A stretch of DNA of 64,000 bases from positions 45,054,979-45,118,978 of the forward strand of contig OX463780.1 of NCBI GenBank assembly GCA_949825025.1. The letters are read 5' to 3'. The first letter of the stretch is position 1. Every line of letters starts with the position of its first letter. The translations under genes and the position numbers were made by a program. The notes below the pieces were generated by a model. The model saw only the letters and a list, made by a program, of their open reading frames with translations. It did no database searches and had not been told where the DNA came from. The DNA is from Siphlonurus alternatus. Lineage: Eukaryota; Arthropoda; Insecta; Ephemeroptera; Siphlonuridae. Below are positions 51,578-64,000 of the stretch, piece after piece.

Positions 51578-52829
51578 TTAAGTTTTATCGATAATTAGAA
51601 TTATGATCAAAATTATAAATTTTTATGCTTTTTTTCTGATCTCGGAAATATGGTACATTTTAGCTTGTAATACCTTTTCAAAGTATAGAAAATAAATATC
51701 ATACGAGAATAAACCACACTTCATTAAACTTATTTAAAAGCTAAAACACTTAACCAAAAAGGATATTGTAATTCAAAATAAAAAGCTTTTACTAAAAAAT
51801 TTAATGCAATTATAACTTTAGTTTAAGTTATTATAATAATAATGAAATGATAATACTTATCATGAAATTATACTTAATAAATTTTGAGCATTAATGAGAA
51901 AATATACAGGGTAAAACAAGTGTACGGCTGCAAAAAAAAAAAAAAAAGCAATGCAACAGAAACTACTGCTGCCATGCACAATGTATTACTATAATTATAT
52001 TAATGTATTAAGTTATTTTGTAATTTTAAAGCAAAATTGTTGCAAATTGCTCTGATAATTTTATATAAAAGAGCGAGCCACACTTTTTTGGACGTTTTTT
52101 TTTTGGGGGGCGGGGGGGGGGGGGAGCTGATTTATTCCCATGTTATTTCTCAGACGTGAAGCTTCAAAGGGGCAGTAAGTGCTGGGAAAAAAAAAAAAAA
52201 ACAACGTAAGTGTGTATCGTAAAAATCGTATCTGAAACTGAGATAATGGATATTTTTATTTTTTTTTTTACTTGTAATAACCTAATAATTATAAAAATGT
52301 ACAGTTTACATTTTTGCAAATTTTATAGGAAAAAAAAAAAAAAAAAAAAAAAAGAAAGGTTAGATAAAAGGAAGTTTGGCTTCCTCTACAAAATTAAGTA
52401 GACAAAAATATTCGTTTGTCTCTTGAAATATATAACATGCAACTTCATGCAAGTCAACATAATGATATATAAAAAAAAACTATTAGGAAGCAATGGTCTA
52501 TTTTAAGCATGAATAGGTTTAAATCTGAATTCCATAAAATTAATAAAATTTGATTAAACTTAAATCAATAATCACTGAGAATTAGTTAATATTTTAACAT
52601 GTTGAATTTTGAGTACAATTATCCCACACATCAGAACACAGTAGACAAATTTTGGATTCTGTGGAATTATACAGAAATCTCTGTATATTACAATTTTTAG
52701 TAATAGCCCAATTTAATGAGTAAATTGTCTTGAAATATTGAAACCAACACTCCTCATTACAAAAGCATTTCTTTAATATAAAAAAAATCAATCCAACCCA
52801 TTTTAATCTAACTCCACTCTGTCATTTAT

Positions 52830-52990
52830 AGTCCTAGAGAGCGGCAGCCCCCCGATAGTTTCACCCTCAAAGTGTGGCCGGGTTATTGGCTGCCTGATTG
52901 GACGAGTGACGCAGGGGAGCCCTTCGTAGGTGGGCTTTACTGTGTTACCTTTATTGGAGTGGCCATTCCGATAATGTCAAGGAATTTCAT
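52830..52990. promoter_or_regulatory. GC-rich island with two CCAAT boxes and a CRE half-site
   Basis: ATTGG at 52885-52889 and 52897-52901, 12 bp apart, followed by GAGTGACGCAGG. It is isolated in AT-rich DNA with no open frame of note. Paired NF-Y sites plus TGACG suit a promoter; no start site is visible. Confidence 0.3.
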
Positions 52991-53692
52991 TATGGAAGAG
53001 TAAGATTTCTAATTAAGTTCCCATATTTCATGAATATTTCAGAGTATTATTTTAAAATGCATATAAATTATTTGAAACACATTAGTCATTGATTTTAGGT
53101 GTATATTTATGAAGCAAAAATTTCATACTGATTTGTACGATGATGATTGTTGAGAAATTGTACACATACATTTTTTTTATATATATTTTAGCTTCTATTT
53201 AATCTGCTAAAAGAGGTCTGAAAATATAATTTAAAAATAAAAGTATGATTTTCGTAATTAGTATAATTTTATTATACTCTATATAATTCAAAAATTCAAA
53301 ACTAATAATATATAATGGTGACCCAGAACTTGAATACGATTATAAGACTAATCTGTACAATATCACTTAATTAAACAAGCATGAAAATAAAAAAGTTCCA
53401 TGTATAAATTATTCTTCAAATACAAAACTTTCAATTTGGCATTTATCAATGTTTTCAATTACTTACAAAAATTCTACAAATTTCTTTTTAATTTCGTTTG
53501 TCATTTTTATAATTTTGAGAAATTTGAATTTTAATAAACGAATACAAAAACAAAACATACTTAATTAACTTAAAATTGTTACAGCAACTTTTTTTCTAAA
53601 AAATGGTTCTTTATTCATTTTATCAATTTCATAATTTTCATGTATAAAGTATAATTAAATAAGATTTAATACAACAAATTACTTAAAATACG

Positions 53693-53696
<4 letters not shown>

Positions 53697-53738
<42 letters not shown>
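53697..53738. repeat. (AT)n microsatellite, 21 units
   Basis: Pure 42 bp AT array. Confidence 0.9.
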
Positions 53739-53741
<3 letters not shown>

Positions 53742-55414
53742 ATAGCGTGTATATTATAACATGAAAAAATAAGATTTTATTTTATATGTTGTACTTCATA
53801 AAAAGACTAAAGGAAAAAAAAAAAAAGTTACACTTACTTTATCCTTTTTATGAAATGGTTCTGGACACATTCAAAGTGAAAAAAAAAAAGTCTCTGAGAT
53901 ACCTTTTTTAAATTTTTAAAGTACGTAATGTATTTTTTTCTCTCTCTCTCTCTTTTCCTTTCTTTTCTTTCTTTACAATATCAAGAAGTTAAAGTATAAA
54001 ATTTGACGCATTGCAGTTTAAAAAAAGAAAAATACATATCATATATACATAAAAAAGGACATTTATACAGAGTTAGTATAAGACAGTTTATTGCATTGGT
54101 CTACCAGAACTATATACCACCGGTGGTCTTCAGAATACCTTAATGTTTAAGGCATGGAAATGGTTGTCTTACTAGACTTGCTGCTTGATGTTTCTTGTGT
54201 ACGCGCATAGACCAGAGTACTGTACTACTCCACTCCTCCCCCCCCCACCCATAATACCCCCCAAAATCCCCCCTCTCTCTTCTCCACTTTACTCTCTGCT
54301 ATCGATTCGCGCGCGGATTTTATACAAGAGAGGCGGTGGTGGTGAAGGAGTATATGCGACCACGCCCCTCTTTCTATATACACTCTATGAAAAAACGTAC
54401 AACTTCTTGTAAAAAGAAGCGGAAAATATATTTTTATATAGATATGCTCAGCAACTTCAAATTAACCTCTAGAGCAATTTTTTTTTTGCAATGCTTTTTT
54501 TTTTCTTCTCTTTTCTTCTCTTATATTATATATATTCTTTTATTTGAGTAAGTCTTATGAAAAGAATAAAAATAATTTTGTATAACATCATTTTGAATAA
54601 AATATCTTAATAGAATTTTAATACTTTTTTATTCAATTAAAGAAAAAGTCATTGCTTTTTTTTTTTTTTCGTTTGTTTTTGTCTTTGTATGGTCTTGTAG
54701 ACTATATACTGTGACTAATGATATTATTTATGAATGGTAATTGGGGTGAAAATATCAATTTAAGCATTTTTTTCTGTAAATATAAAGAACAAAATATTTA
54801 CTTTTTTTAAAAATATTTTCTTGTGCAAAAAAAAAAAAAAAAAAATAGTAAAATAAATAAAAAGTATTCCATTTATTGCAATAACGCCCACTTATTAGTA
54901 TTCTAGAATATATTAAAAAGCGTTAAGAATGAATGGTATTTTTTTTTTAATAAATTACAATGTAATAATTAGAAAGTAATGTACTGTGCAGTACATGTAA
55001 GCTCCATTCTCGACACATGACTTAAGAATTAATGGCACCATTGGGACAATCATATTGCTTATTATTTTCCAATATTAAACCTAAAATATTTTTACATCTA
55101 ACAATAAAAAACAAATTAAATATTATAGCCTTGTTTTTTAGTTATAAATATTTTAGTGTTTTTTTTTCTGATTAGACTAAATTTTGTTTATGGCCACCGC
55201 AGTCCCAATAATATTATTTTCTTTTTATATGATATATCTAAAAAACTTGATCCTGATTTTCTTTTTTTTTTCTCAAAATTTATATTATTTTTCCATGAAG
55301 GTGCACTGAAATTATGAGAACAGTGTACCAAAGAACCAAAGATGGTTAAGATGGTGTAAAATATTTGGGTACGTCACTTTTTTTGAACGTTTGACAGCAT
55401 GCTCTAGCAATAAT

Positions 55415-55730
55415 GGAGTATTGTCTTCAATTTTTTTTTATTGCAGAAATGGATAGAGAGTGCAAAGTTATGCTACCCTGATTTTTTTCAGATTTTTTTG
55501 AGACCTGGAACTATTTTTAAAAAATTATTGAAAGTCCTTTTTGTGACGTCACGCGGCGGGAAGTCCTATCTTTTTCTTAAGGAGCGGCGTCTCGTGACAT
55601 CACGAAAAAGACTTTCAATAATTTTTTAAAAATAGTTCCCGGGCTCTAAAAAATCTGAAAAAAATCAGGGTAGCATAACTTTGCACCCTCTATCCATTTC
55701 TGCAATAAAAAAAATTGAGGACAATTCTCT
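55415..55730. mobile_element. foldback pair member A (GGAGTATTGTC ends)
   Basis: Left GGAGTATTGTCTTCAATT, right AATTGAGGACAATTCTC. The arms run about 130 bp through TTGCAGAAATGGATAGAG, TTATGCTACCCTGA and TTATTGAAAGTCCTTTTTG. A unique centre of about 43 bp (CGGCGGGAAGTCCTATC, then CTTAAGGAGCGGCGTCTCG) sits between TGACGTCA and TGACATCA. The same unit occurs at 58271-58583 with its centre inverted. Confidence 0.85.
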
Positions 55731-57229
55731 ATTTCTTCTCTGTTCTTTTAGGCGTGGCTCTTCAAAGTTAATGAAATCACCAAAAATTACATACTAATAA
55801 TAGTAATAACGGCGTATATATATTAGAGAACTTTATCACAAAAAGCTTTAGTTAAACTACCCATGTGTCAATGTTGTATATATACATAAGCATTGAGAGC
55901 ATGTAATATTGTAAATTTTATTATATATGATTAAATTTAACCCTATATATTATTAGAAAATAGTACCACTTTTATTGGTACAATTCTCTGCTACGATTTT
56001 AGTTGAGACAAACCTTTGGTTCTGGTGCCCTCTATATCTCGGGAAGCATTGAGATCGTCCATTTGCTTCCCCCCCCCTCCCTCGCATGGATCCATCCTTG
56101 ACTGCAACTGCAATGGAAAACATGCATTTTTTATGCTATTTGTGCATTTAACATATATATATTAATAGATTTTTAATATTATTATATAAATTATTTTAAC
56201 TTAATTGTCTTAATTAACAGCACTTGCATATAATACTGTCTATGTATTTAATTGAATATGTTTATGTGAATTATTGTATTTTTTTGGCAACTGAATTACC
56301 CGACCTGCAGTCTGTACTGAATAAATATAATACATAAATTAAATAATTAAAATAATTTTACTTAAACTAATTCTGATTAACATAGATAGCGTTTATTACT
56401 TTTTCAGTGAATATAAATTAATTTAAATTACAAGTTATACTGTTTACTATTTTTAACTGTATTTCTCATTTTGAAATAAAGCCCACAGTATATTTTATAT
56501 TTTTGCATCCGCTGCAATGCACCTCTCCCCTTTTTGTTCTACAATATTAAATGTTTCCAATTCTTAAAACATGAACTTGGAAAAAGATTAATGTTTTGCT
56601 ACATAGCATAAACTTAATAGAGTGTATATTATTCAAGCTATTTGTTTATTTTAATTTCAATATAAATAAAAAAAAAAAGGTCATAAAATGTACCACACAA
56701 CACATCCCCGTGGGAATATTTTTAGTTGCTACAAGTTTACTCTTATCTACCAGTAGCTTAGAATTTTACGAGTACAAAAAAAAAAAAGTACACGAGTAAA
56801 ATAAAATTACAAAATAGCTATTAAAAATGGTAAATTTAATTTAAGTCATATTTTTAGATATCAATTAATAACATGATATTAATAATACATATAAAAGTTT
56901 TTTTAGAATCATAACACCTGAAGTTTTTCACAAATTTAAAAAAAAAAAAAACATTTCATAAACAAAGAAAGTGTCGTAAAGTTTTACGTTTGACATCAAG
57001 TAATGTCATATCTAGCATATGCAGGAAATCCTATAGAGTCTATAGTTTATAGTTTTCCTCAACATCCCCTAACTCTCAATGGTACACTAAAGAAATGACA
57101 GACACAATATATTTCTATGTAACCTCAATTGAATGACAAGTATAAAAATTGATAAAAAAAAATCAATGGTTAAAACTAAATTATAATATTTGAGACAAAA
57201 AAATGTGGTGCATCAGTAGATCTACTAGA

Positions 57230-57455
57230 GCAGAGTTTCTCGATATCAGGGGTGTAGAGGGGAAAGGGCTGGCTGCTGGGGCTGCTGCTACCAGCAGGGG
57301 AGGGAGGGAAGGACGGGGGCGCCACCAGCCCCAGGTTTCCATGGTTACGAGAAAGGCTGTAGCTTTATGCTCACTGCAAAGCAAGGCCAGGAGCGAGCTG
57401 CTAGCAAGCAAAACCCCCTCCTGTGTTGTATGCAGCCTGCACTGCAACCTTGTCC
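57230..57455. promoter_or_regulatory. GC-rich island with X-box-like motif, candidate promoter
   Basis: A 225 bp GC-rich stretch with GCTGCTGGGGCTGCTGC, G-rich runs and GTTTCCATGGTTAC at 57335-57348, close to the RFX X-box (GTNRCC-N2-RGYAAC type). Frames of 87-88 codons on both strands show no domain. Possible 5' exon or promoter of an unidentified gene. Confidence 0.3.
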
Positions 57456-58270
57456 TTTATCTTTGATTTGTCACTTTCAATCCTGCTATTTAATCGTGTA
57501 ATATAAACAAAAGAAAAACAAAACATTTTTTTGATTGATTTTTTTTCCTTCGCGTGTGTAAACTCAAGAGGAATTAATAATTCTTTATTGTATAACAGTG
57601 AGTATTATACTATTGTATTTATATCTTAAATGAATGAGTTTTTAATTTTGTTTAATCTTTTATTAACTTAAATTTTTATATCAATAAGAAACATGTTTTT
57701 ATATTATTAATATTTGATTTATTATATACATTTTAATCTTTTTTTATGTTGCTTAGTAATATAGTTAACAGTTAGTTAGTCGATTTATTAATTAAATTAT
57801 TGCTAGATGGGAAGTGTCCCCTCAAAATAATTAATTTTCAATTAATATTTGGTGGTGATGAGATGAGCTCTCGACTCACCCACATAAAACCGGGCACTAT
57901 TGAATTACGTATAGATGGTTGCGTGAAATTGAGCACTTGTATTAAATATGAAAAGTAAGTCAAATATAAATATTGAAAAAATATCATTTTGTTTATATCG
58001 TACAAATTTAAGTAATTTATTGGAATTATTATGATTTTTCAATAATTTAAGAACATGTAATATGATTTAAAAATTGCTGATTAAAACTAGGTCAAATTAA
58101 AAAAATATTGAAAATAACGTTAATTAATTTTACATTTATACTTTTTAATTTTAATAAATCATTTTATGAATATTGTGATACTCTTTATAATTTATTTAAA
58201 TAAAGTAATTTTCTCTTTTTGAACTGGAGATCATGTGTAACAATATTCTAGCTAAATATATAATGTCAAT

Positions 58271-58583
58271 GGAGTATTGTCCTCTATTTTTTTTATTGCA
58301 GAAATGGATAGAGGGTGCAAAGTTATGCTACCCTGATTTTTTCAGATTTTTTAGAGCCCGGAAACTATTTTTAAAAAATTATTGAAAGTTCTTTTTGTGA
58401 CGTCACGAGACGCCGCTCCTTAAGAAAAAGATAGGACTTGACGCCGCGTGACGTCACAAATAGGACTTTCAATAATTTTTTAAAAATACTTCCCGGGCTC
58501 TAAATAATCGGAAAAAAATCAGGGTAGCATAACTTTTCACCCTCTATCCATTTCTGCAATAAAAAAATTGAGGACAATACTCC
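58271..58583. mobile_element. foldback pair member B (GGAGTATTGTC ends), inverted relative to A
   Basis: Perfect termini GGAGTATTGTCCTC and GAGGACAATACTCC, with the same arms as 55415-55730. The centre reads ACGAGACGCCGCTCCTTAAG then GATAGGACTTGACGCCGCG, the reverse complement of member A's centre, so the copies inserted in opposite orientations. TGACGTCA flanks the centre on both sides (58398 and 58449). Confidence 0.85.
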
Positions 58584-58678
58584 ATTCAGAACTAAAAGCA
58601 CATTAATACACAACAAATATAGAAGATACGTACACTCGTACAATATAATGTTGCAATCTTATTTATCTCCATTTCTAG

Positions 58679-58705
<27 letters not shown>
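58679..58705. repeat. T-homopolymer tract
   Basis: Run of about 27 T just after foldback member B, without an attached retroelement body. Confidence 0.75.
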
Positions 58706-58710
<5 letters not shown>

Positions 58711-59557
58711 TTACACCCACGCATCCATAATGGGGTGTACCAAACTACCAAACACCATACACAGACAAAAGTTATATTGACATATTAATAACATTGCAAC
58801 TGGCAGAACTGGCATGCATATCCAGTGTATGAATCTAGGATATAATACTACTTCCAAAGACTATTTAAAAATGAGACTATATAGATCTAATATGCAGAGA
58901 AGGGTTACGTTCTAATATAGCAAGTTTCTATAACGTTTTCATTCGATTTCAGATGATTTCTGTGGTATTTTGGTGCCATTATTGTAGATGTACATACTAA
59001 TTTCATGCATTGAATGACAAACAAAACTAAATCATCAGTAAATTTAATAAAGGAGTGTAATTTCGTTACTTTTTCAACATTCTCGACCTCGTGGTATCTT
59101 AAAGGACAGATGGACGAAAAATCTGTTGTGAATTTTATGAAAGGAGGGGAGAATTAGCAAAATATGACTTGTAATTTGAAACGACATTAAATAGAAACAA
59201 AAATAGCCAGACGATATAATTTTAACGATTGATCTCATGCAGGTATATACTTCAAAATATTTATGTGAGAATAAATTGAATGAAACAAATTTTAAAATTT
59301 CAAGAATATTTTAAAACTTATAAAGGCGAATTCAAGGATGCTTTTTTCTCACAAAAGCTCTATTTCCGGTTTCCGTCCATAAGACTCCAATTTAAACTAT
59401 TAATATACCTCAATTTTCATAAAACTGATGAGACAAATCAACTTCAAATGTTGTATGTCAACTTTTGATCGCGAGTTCAAAGTCCCCTGTATGTAAGCCT
59501 TGTTGAATGCCGATGCCGAGATCTGAATCAACTGACGTGAGATTCATCACTAAAATG

Positions 59558-59596
<39 letters not shown>
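59558..59596. repeat. A39 homopolymer
   Basis: Longest homopolymer in the window. It could be a retrotransposed A tail. The sequence before it (59300-59557) has a 62-codon frame and GC-richer stretches, but I found no parent gene or element. Confidence 0.85.
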
Positions 59597-59598
<2 letters not shown>

Positions 59599-61185
59599 GA
59601 CTTGAAATACCAATTAACGTAGACTTCATTTTATTGTTAAATTCTAGGTAATAGGGGATTTTCTTTTTTTTTTATGTATCTGCTTCAAAATTAGTCACAG
59701 TATAAGGTCCATAAGGTATAAGTATATATGGTTCATTTCTTTTTACAAAATAATAATAAAGAGAAAATTACTATAGTGTAACAATGCGTAATCAAAGATA
59801 ATTAAATAAGCAGCGATAACAAGTTACGATGTTATATAAGGCTGCAACAACAACAACCTATTAGCTGATTACTTCCGCTACACGTTAAATTGTAAACACC
59901 TCGCGCGATGACTGCTCCTGCCGTGCACGACGTTGTGTAAACAGTTTAGCCAACCCCTGAATGTCGTGCTTGATTAGCTGCCTTTAGAATACACATCGAG
60001 ATTAAACAAAAGTATACAATTTTGCACAGTTTCCATTGATTAAATTTTCTTACAATTTTAAATTTTATAGAAAAAAAATGTGGTGAATTTTTTTTATTTA
60101 ACTTTTTTTTTTCTCTCTTTCTCTCTCTTTGTTTTGTCTGTAATTAAAATCTGTACATACAATAGTCACAGATATTTGATGAGTTCTGCGCATGAAATTA
60201 TTTTTTAAACAATGGAGTGGATTCTGGTATTTATATAATATATATATTTTTATATTTATACTGTATTTGATGAAATGCTCATAAGTATAATAATTTGACT
60301 AAAATGAAATTATTTTTTTTGAAAAAAACTTTATTTTGTTTATTAAAATTTAACGTTATGAAGTATAGATTAAAATTTTTGTTGAAATTGATGTTTTATA
60401 TTGAACACAATGGGATGGTATTTTTGTATATTTGTTATGTAATATTTATATAAAATTGTATTGCATGATAAAGATTGAATCCATTATAATGATTTTCAAT
60501 ATATATGTTTCAATGTCAATCTCAAAATAACTTGAGAGGGTTTCCAATAATGTAAAATTTCAAGTCAACTTTGCAAAGAATGGAAAGAAGAAGATAAATT
60601 GACAAAAGTTTAAAGTGGGATTTAAATTGTAGTTCTGATTGAAAAAAAAAAATTGAAAATATCGATTCAATCTCTCCCTCTCTCCTCCCATCATCTCACA
60701 TATAATAACGCAGAAGATAAATATTTGACATTATACAAATATTAACATAAACCATATCAAAGAAAAAATACAATTAAAAGTTGTAAGAAAATTCAAGTGA
60801 CATTTCAAATAAAAACGAAACATATAATATAAATTTGAAGTGACAAGTTGTCTATTTAAAAAATTTTAAATTAGTTTAGCCATCCACATGCAGAGCTAAA
60901 ATGTCACAGTCCTTCCGAAGCTGCAAAATGAACGGAGGAGCGATTGTGTGACACTAGTGAATTTCATATTGCTGCAAGGGTTTAGAGAAAGAATCTTCAC
61001 TATTGATTGCTACTACTAGAATAGTATAGTAGTGGGTATAGCTAGCGTATAGTAGAGAAACGAGGGTATATTTGTAGGGGTGGTTCGTTGAGGGGGGCAT
61101 CAAAACTCATCACCAAACGACCCCCTTCTTTTTATCAACCCCTACATTTTTTTATAAGCAGCCCCTGGTAGTATGCAGCTAGAGT

Positions 61186-61294
<109 letters not shown>

Positions 61295-62244
61295 CTCACT
61301 TTCACTATATCTCCCCTACACTCGACGACCGTCATATGGCCATAACAAAAACACACGTTACACTTTGCAGCCATCCTCGGTAATAAGATGTGACGTAATT
61401 ATATTTTGATTAATGTAAATTATCTTGCGTACTTGACATGTAAAATAATCATGATATAAATCACATGTTAGTTTTTAACGTAAATTTAAGATGCTGTACT
61501 GCTAAATAATTTAGTAAGCCGTTGATATTATATTATAGCTGTTGAATTTTAAGCGTGGAAACGGTATATAAATATACATGCAGTACTCATTACTTTATTT
61601 AAAATTTCTCAAGTATTTTTTTTTTTAGCATATGATGGTCTAATTCTTATAATTCAAATTTTATATGTGAATTTAATTCTATGATTTGATATGCTTAATT
61701 TTAAAGATTAATATATTTTGTAACAAAATAACTTTCTTTATAAATTGCCTTATTAATAAATCTTGTCATTATAATCATTATTTTTATCAGAGATGATAAA
61801 TTATAGACATTTATTAACCCAATTATAGCAATAATACCAAGATAAAATATTGAGATTGTACGATGTTAAAGATAATATACTTTTAGACGCCATGTTTACT
61901 GGGCGTCGACAAGAAACAGCGTCACGTGCTTTTAATCATGAAATTTTATATACTGGATACCACAGAAATAGAATGTGACGTCATCATATATAATGATATG
62001 TCAATTCAGGCGTTCTTTTATTGATACTGTAACGTTAACTGCTTTTTTTTCCTACAGGATTTTAATGATGATTGGTATTAAATGTTGAAGTCAATTGTGC
62101 GAAGCATAAATTGATATATTTTATGACGTCACTTTAAGTATTTATGAAGGGTTGTTATTATTTTTGATGGTTATATATATTAGTGTATGTAAGCACGCAT
62201 CTTGCTTGCTTGCACGGAACTCTCCTCCCAGATCGTTTTCATTC

Positions 62245-62364
<120 letters not shown>

Positions 62365-63322
62365 TCCAGCTCGTCATATCAGGTGCTTGCCTCTAGTTTG
62401 TCTGTATAAAATAAAACAGTAGCGTGCCAAGCATCACATTAAATATAACTCTTAAATTTCCATTAACATTATAAAAATAGAGTATTATATTTATTTTTAA
62501 ATTGAATAATGTGTTTTAATGCATTTTTAAATGTCCTTTTAGTAAAATTGTTCTTTTCTTTTCATCCTTTTTTTTTTTTATACATTCATATATTCACTTG
62601 TTGATAAAATTATCTCTTTATAAGTAATTAAATTATATAATTTAATATTTAACTTAATTTTTTAAATTGTTATATCATGATATAATATAGCTGTTCAATT
62701 ATATAACTTTTATAAATTTAAAATTATTTTATATTTCAACTCATCTCACGTTTATTAAGTTTATATTTATGTATACTACATAGCTGATAATACAAGCATG
62801 CCAAATGTTAGGTACTCTGCAGGTGACTAGATATCTTTTTGAAGGTATGTCAAGTGTTTTAGCTGTAAAAACAATAATAAAACAATTTTCAAATTTATTT
62901 TCACTTCTCCATAAAAAAAATGTTGAAAATATACACAAATGATGATTTAAACTTAATTAACAAGTCCATCTATATATATTCATATATTGATTTTTACCCC
63001 CCCCCCCCCACCAAAAAAAAAAAAAACGCAACCAATAATAATTGTCTTACCACGTTAATTAATCCTGTGTGTTTTGTTACTGCAGCTCAAATAATTCACA
63101 ATAATTTATTGCCTTTCGATTGTACAACAATATAAGCACGTCAACATCACACAGACAAGTTGAAATACGTCATCAATATTAATAACAAAACATAGACAAA
63201 CATAAGAAGGGATATATAAATTCGTAAAGTATTATAGGTAAGGTAAGATGAAAAACTGGTCTACATCCCGAAAAAATTAAAATTTTCCATTCTGATCTGT
63301 GAAAATGCAAAGAGAGTTTAAC

Positions 63323-63522
63323 NNNNNNNNNNNNNNNNNNNNNNNNNNNNNNNNNNNNNNNNNNNNNNNNNNNNNNNNNNNNNNNNNNNNNNNNNNNNNN
63401 NNNNNNNNNNNNNNNNNNNNNNNNNNNNNNNNNNNNNNNNNNNNNNNNNNNNNNNNNNNNNNNNNNNNNNNNNNNNNNNNNNNNNNNNNNNNNNNNNNNN
63501 NNNNNNNNNNNNNNNNNNNNNN
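63323..63522. other. assembly gap, exactly 200 N
   Basis: A 200-base run of N, a round number suggesting an arbitrary scaffold gap. Left flank has AGGTAAGGTAAG (63236-63247), similar to the TTAA foldback ends; right flank has a C-run then TTTACCTTATACC, a loose inverted partner. The gap may hide another palindromic element. Confidence 0.9.
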
Positions 63523-64000
63523 CCTCGTTCATTTGTCATCACACGCTGTTGAGCTTCCCCCCCCCCCCTAAATTTACCTTATACCACGCCTTGCAAACTA
63601 AACTATAGTACATGAAGGAATTATGTAACCATTTTATTCTAACTTTTGTGTGCAAATTCATTACATGTAATGATTGTTTTAATTGTTCAATTCAAGAATT
63701 ATTGATAAAAATACATAAATATACAGATATAATTGCATACATACAGACTGAATTTTTTAATTCATTCTTACTGTTATTAAAGGTTTAATACGATATTTGA
63801 AAATGCTCCAGGTTTTTTAATACACACCACAATGAGAGCATGTTATTTTTTTATTTTGATCGAATCAACTATTTTAATATAGAAAACATGTTGTACTGTA
63901 ATTATGTAATTTTAATTTACACCCCTGCATTAAAATTAAGAATTATTTTGTAAGTTTTGTTATTATAAATAAAAAAGTAAATTTAATGTTTATTTTTGCT

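Overview
This window is from an AT-rich eukaryotic nuclear genome, about 30% GC by eye. It has long introns, dense microsatellites, many small foldback transposons and one 200-base assembly gap. The only gene I can identify with confidence is lin-28, on the + strand. It is represented by three GC-rich coding exons: the first half of the cold-shock domain (21655-21788), the second half plus a basic linker (35962-36134), and the two CCHC zinc knuckles with an acidic Ser/Gly tail and stop codon (41132-41396). The sequence (KGWGFI, DVFVHQ, SVIQMTGFRSLG, CYNCGEFANHIA, GPQPKRCHHC) resembles insect and crustacean Lin-28 far more than vertebrate LIN28, so the host is probably an arthropod, most likely a pancrustacean. 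I cannot narrow it further.

Layout. Bases 1-21654 hold no recognisable coding exon. They contain a LINE 3' end with a 144 bp ATTT tail, a second copy of that LINE end, a tRNA-like pol III unit, several inverted-repeat elements and a 112 bp AT tract. The lin-28 introns of 14.2 kb and 5.0 kb carry long CT tracts, MITE-like foldbacks, 5S-rRNA-derived SINE copies and a few GC-rich islands. Bases 41397 to about 44400 are the likely 3' UTR or flank, with AATAAA signals and a perfect let-7 seed match. The rest, to 64000, is intergenic: GC-rich promoter-like islands near 46.4, 52.9 and 57.3 kb, a hAT MITE with an intact 8 bp target duplication, further foldbacks, and the gap at 63323-63522.

Three observations deserve attention. 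(1) The palindrome TGACGTCA occurs 18 times exactly, against roughly half a copy expected from base composition. (2) A Kozak-perfect, phase-compatible candidate lin-28 first coding exon (34219-34264) lies downstream of the exon it should precede. (3) At least five foldback elements are bounded by TTAA, three sharing one terminal sequence, and three of the five sit in or beside lin-28.

The lin-28 N-terminal exon is not securely located. Most reading frames longer than 60 codons in this window are chance frames in AT-rich DNA or translations of microsatellites.
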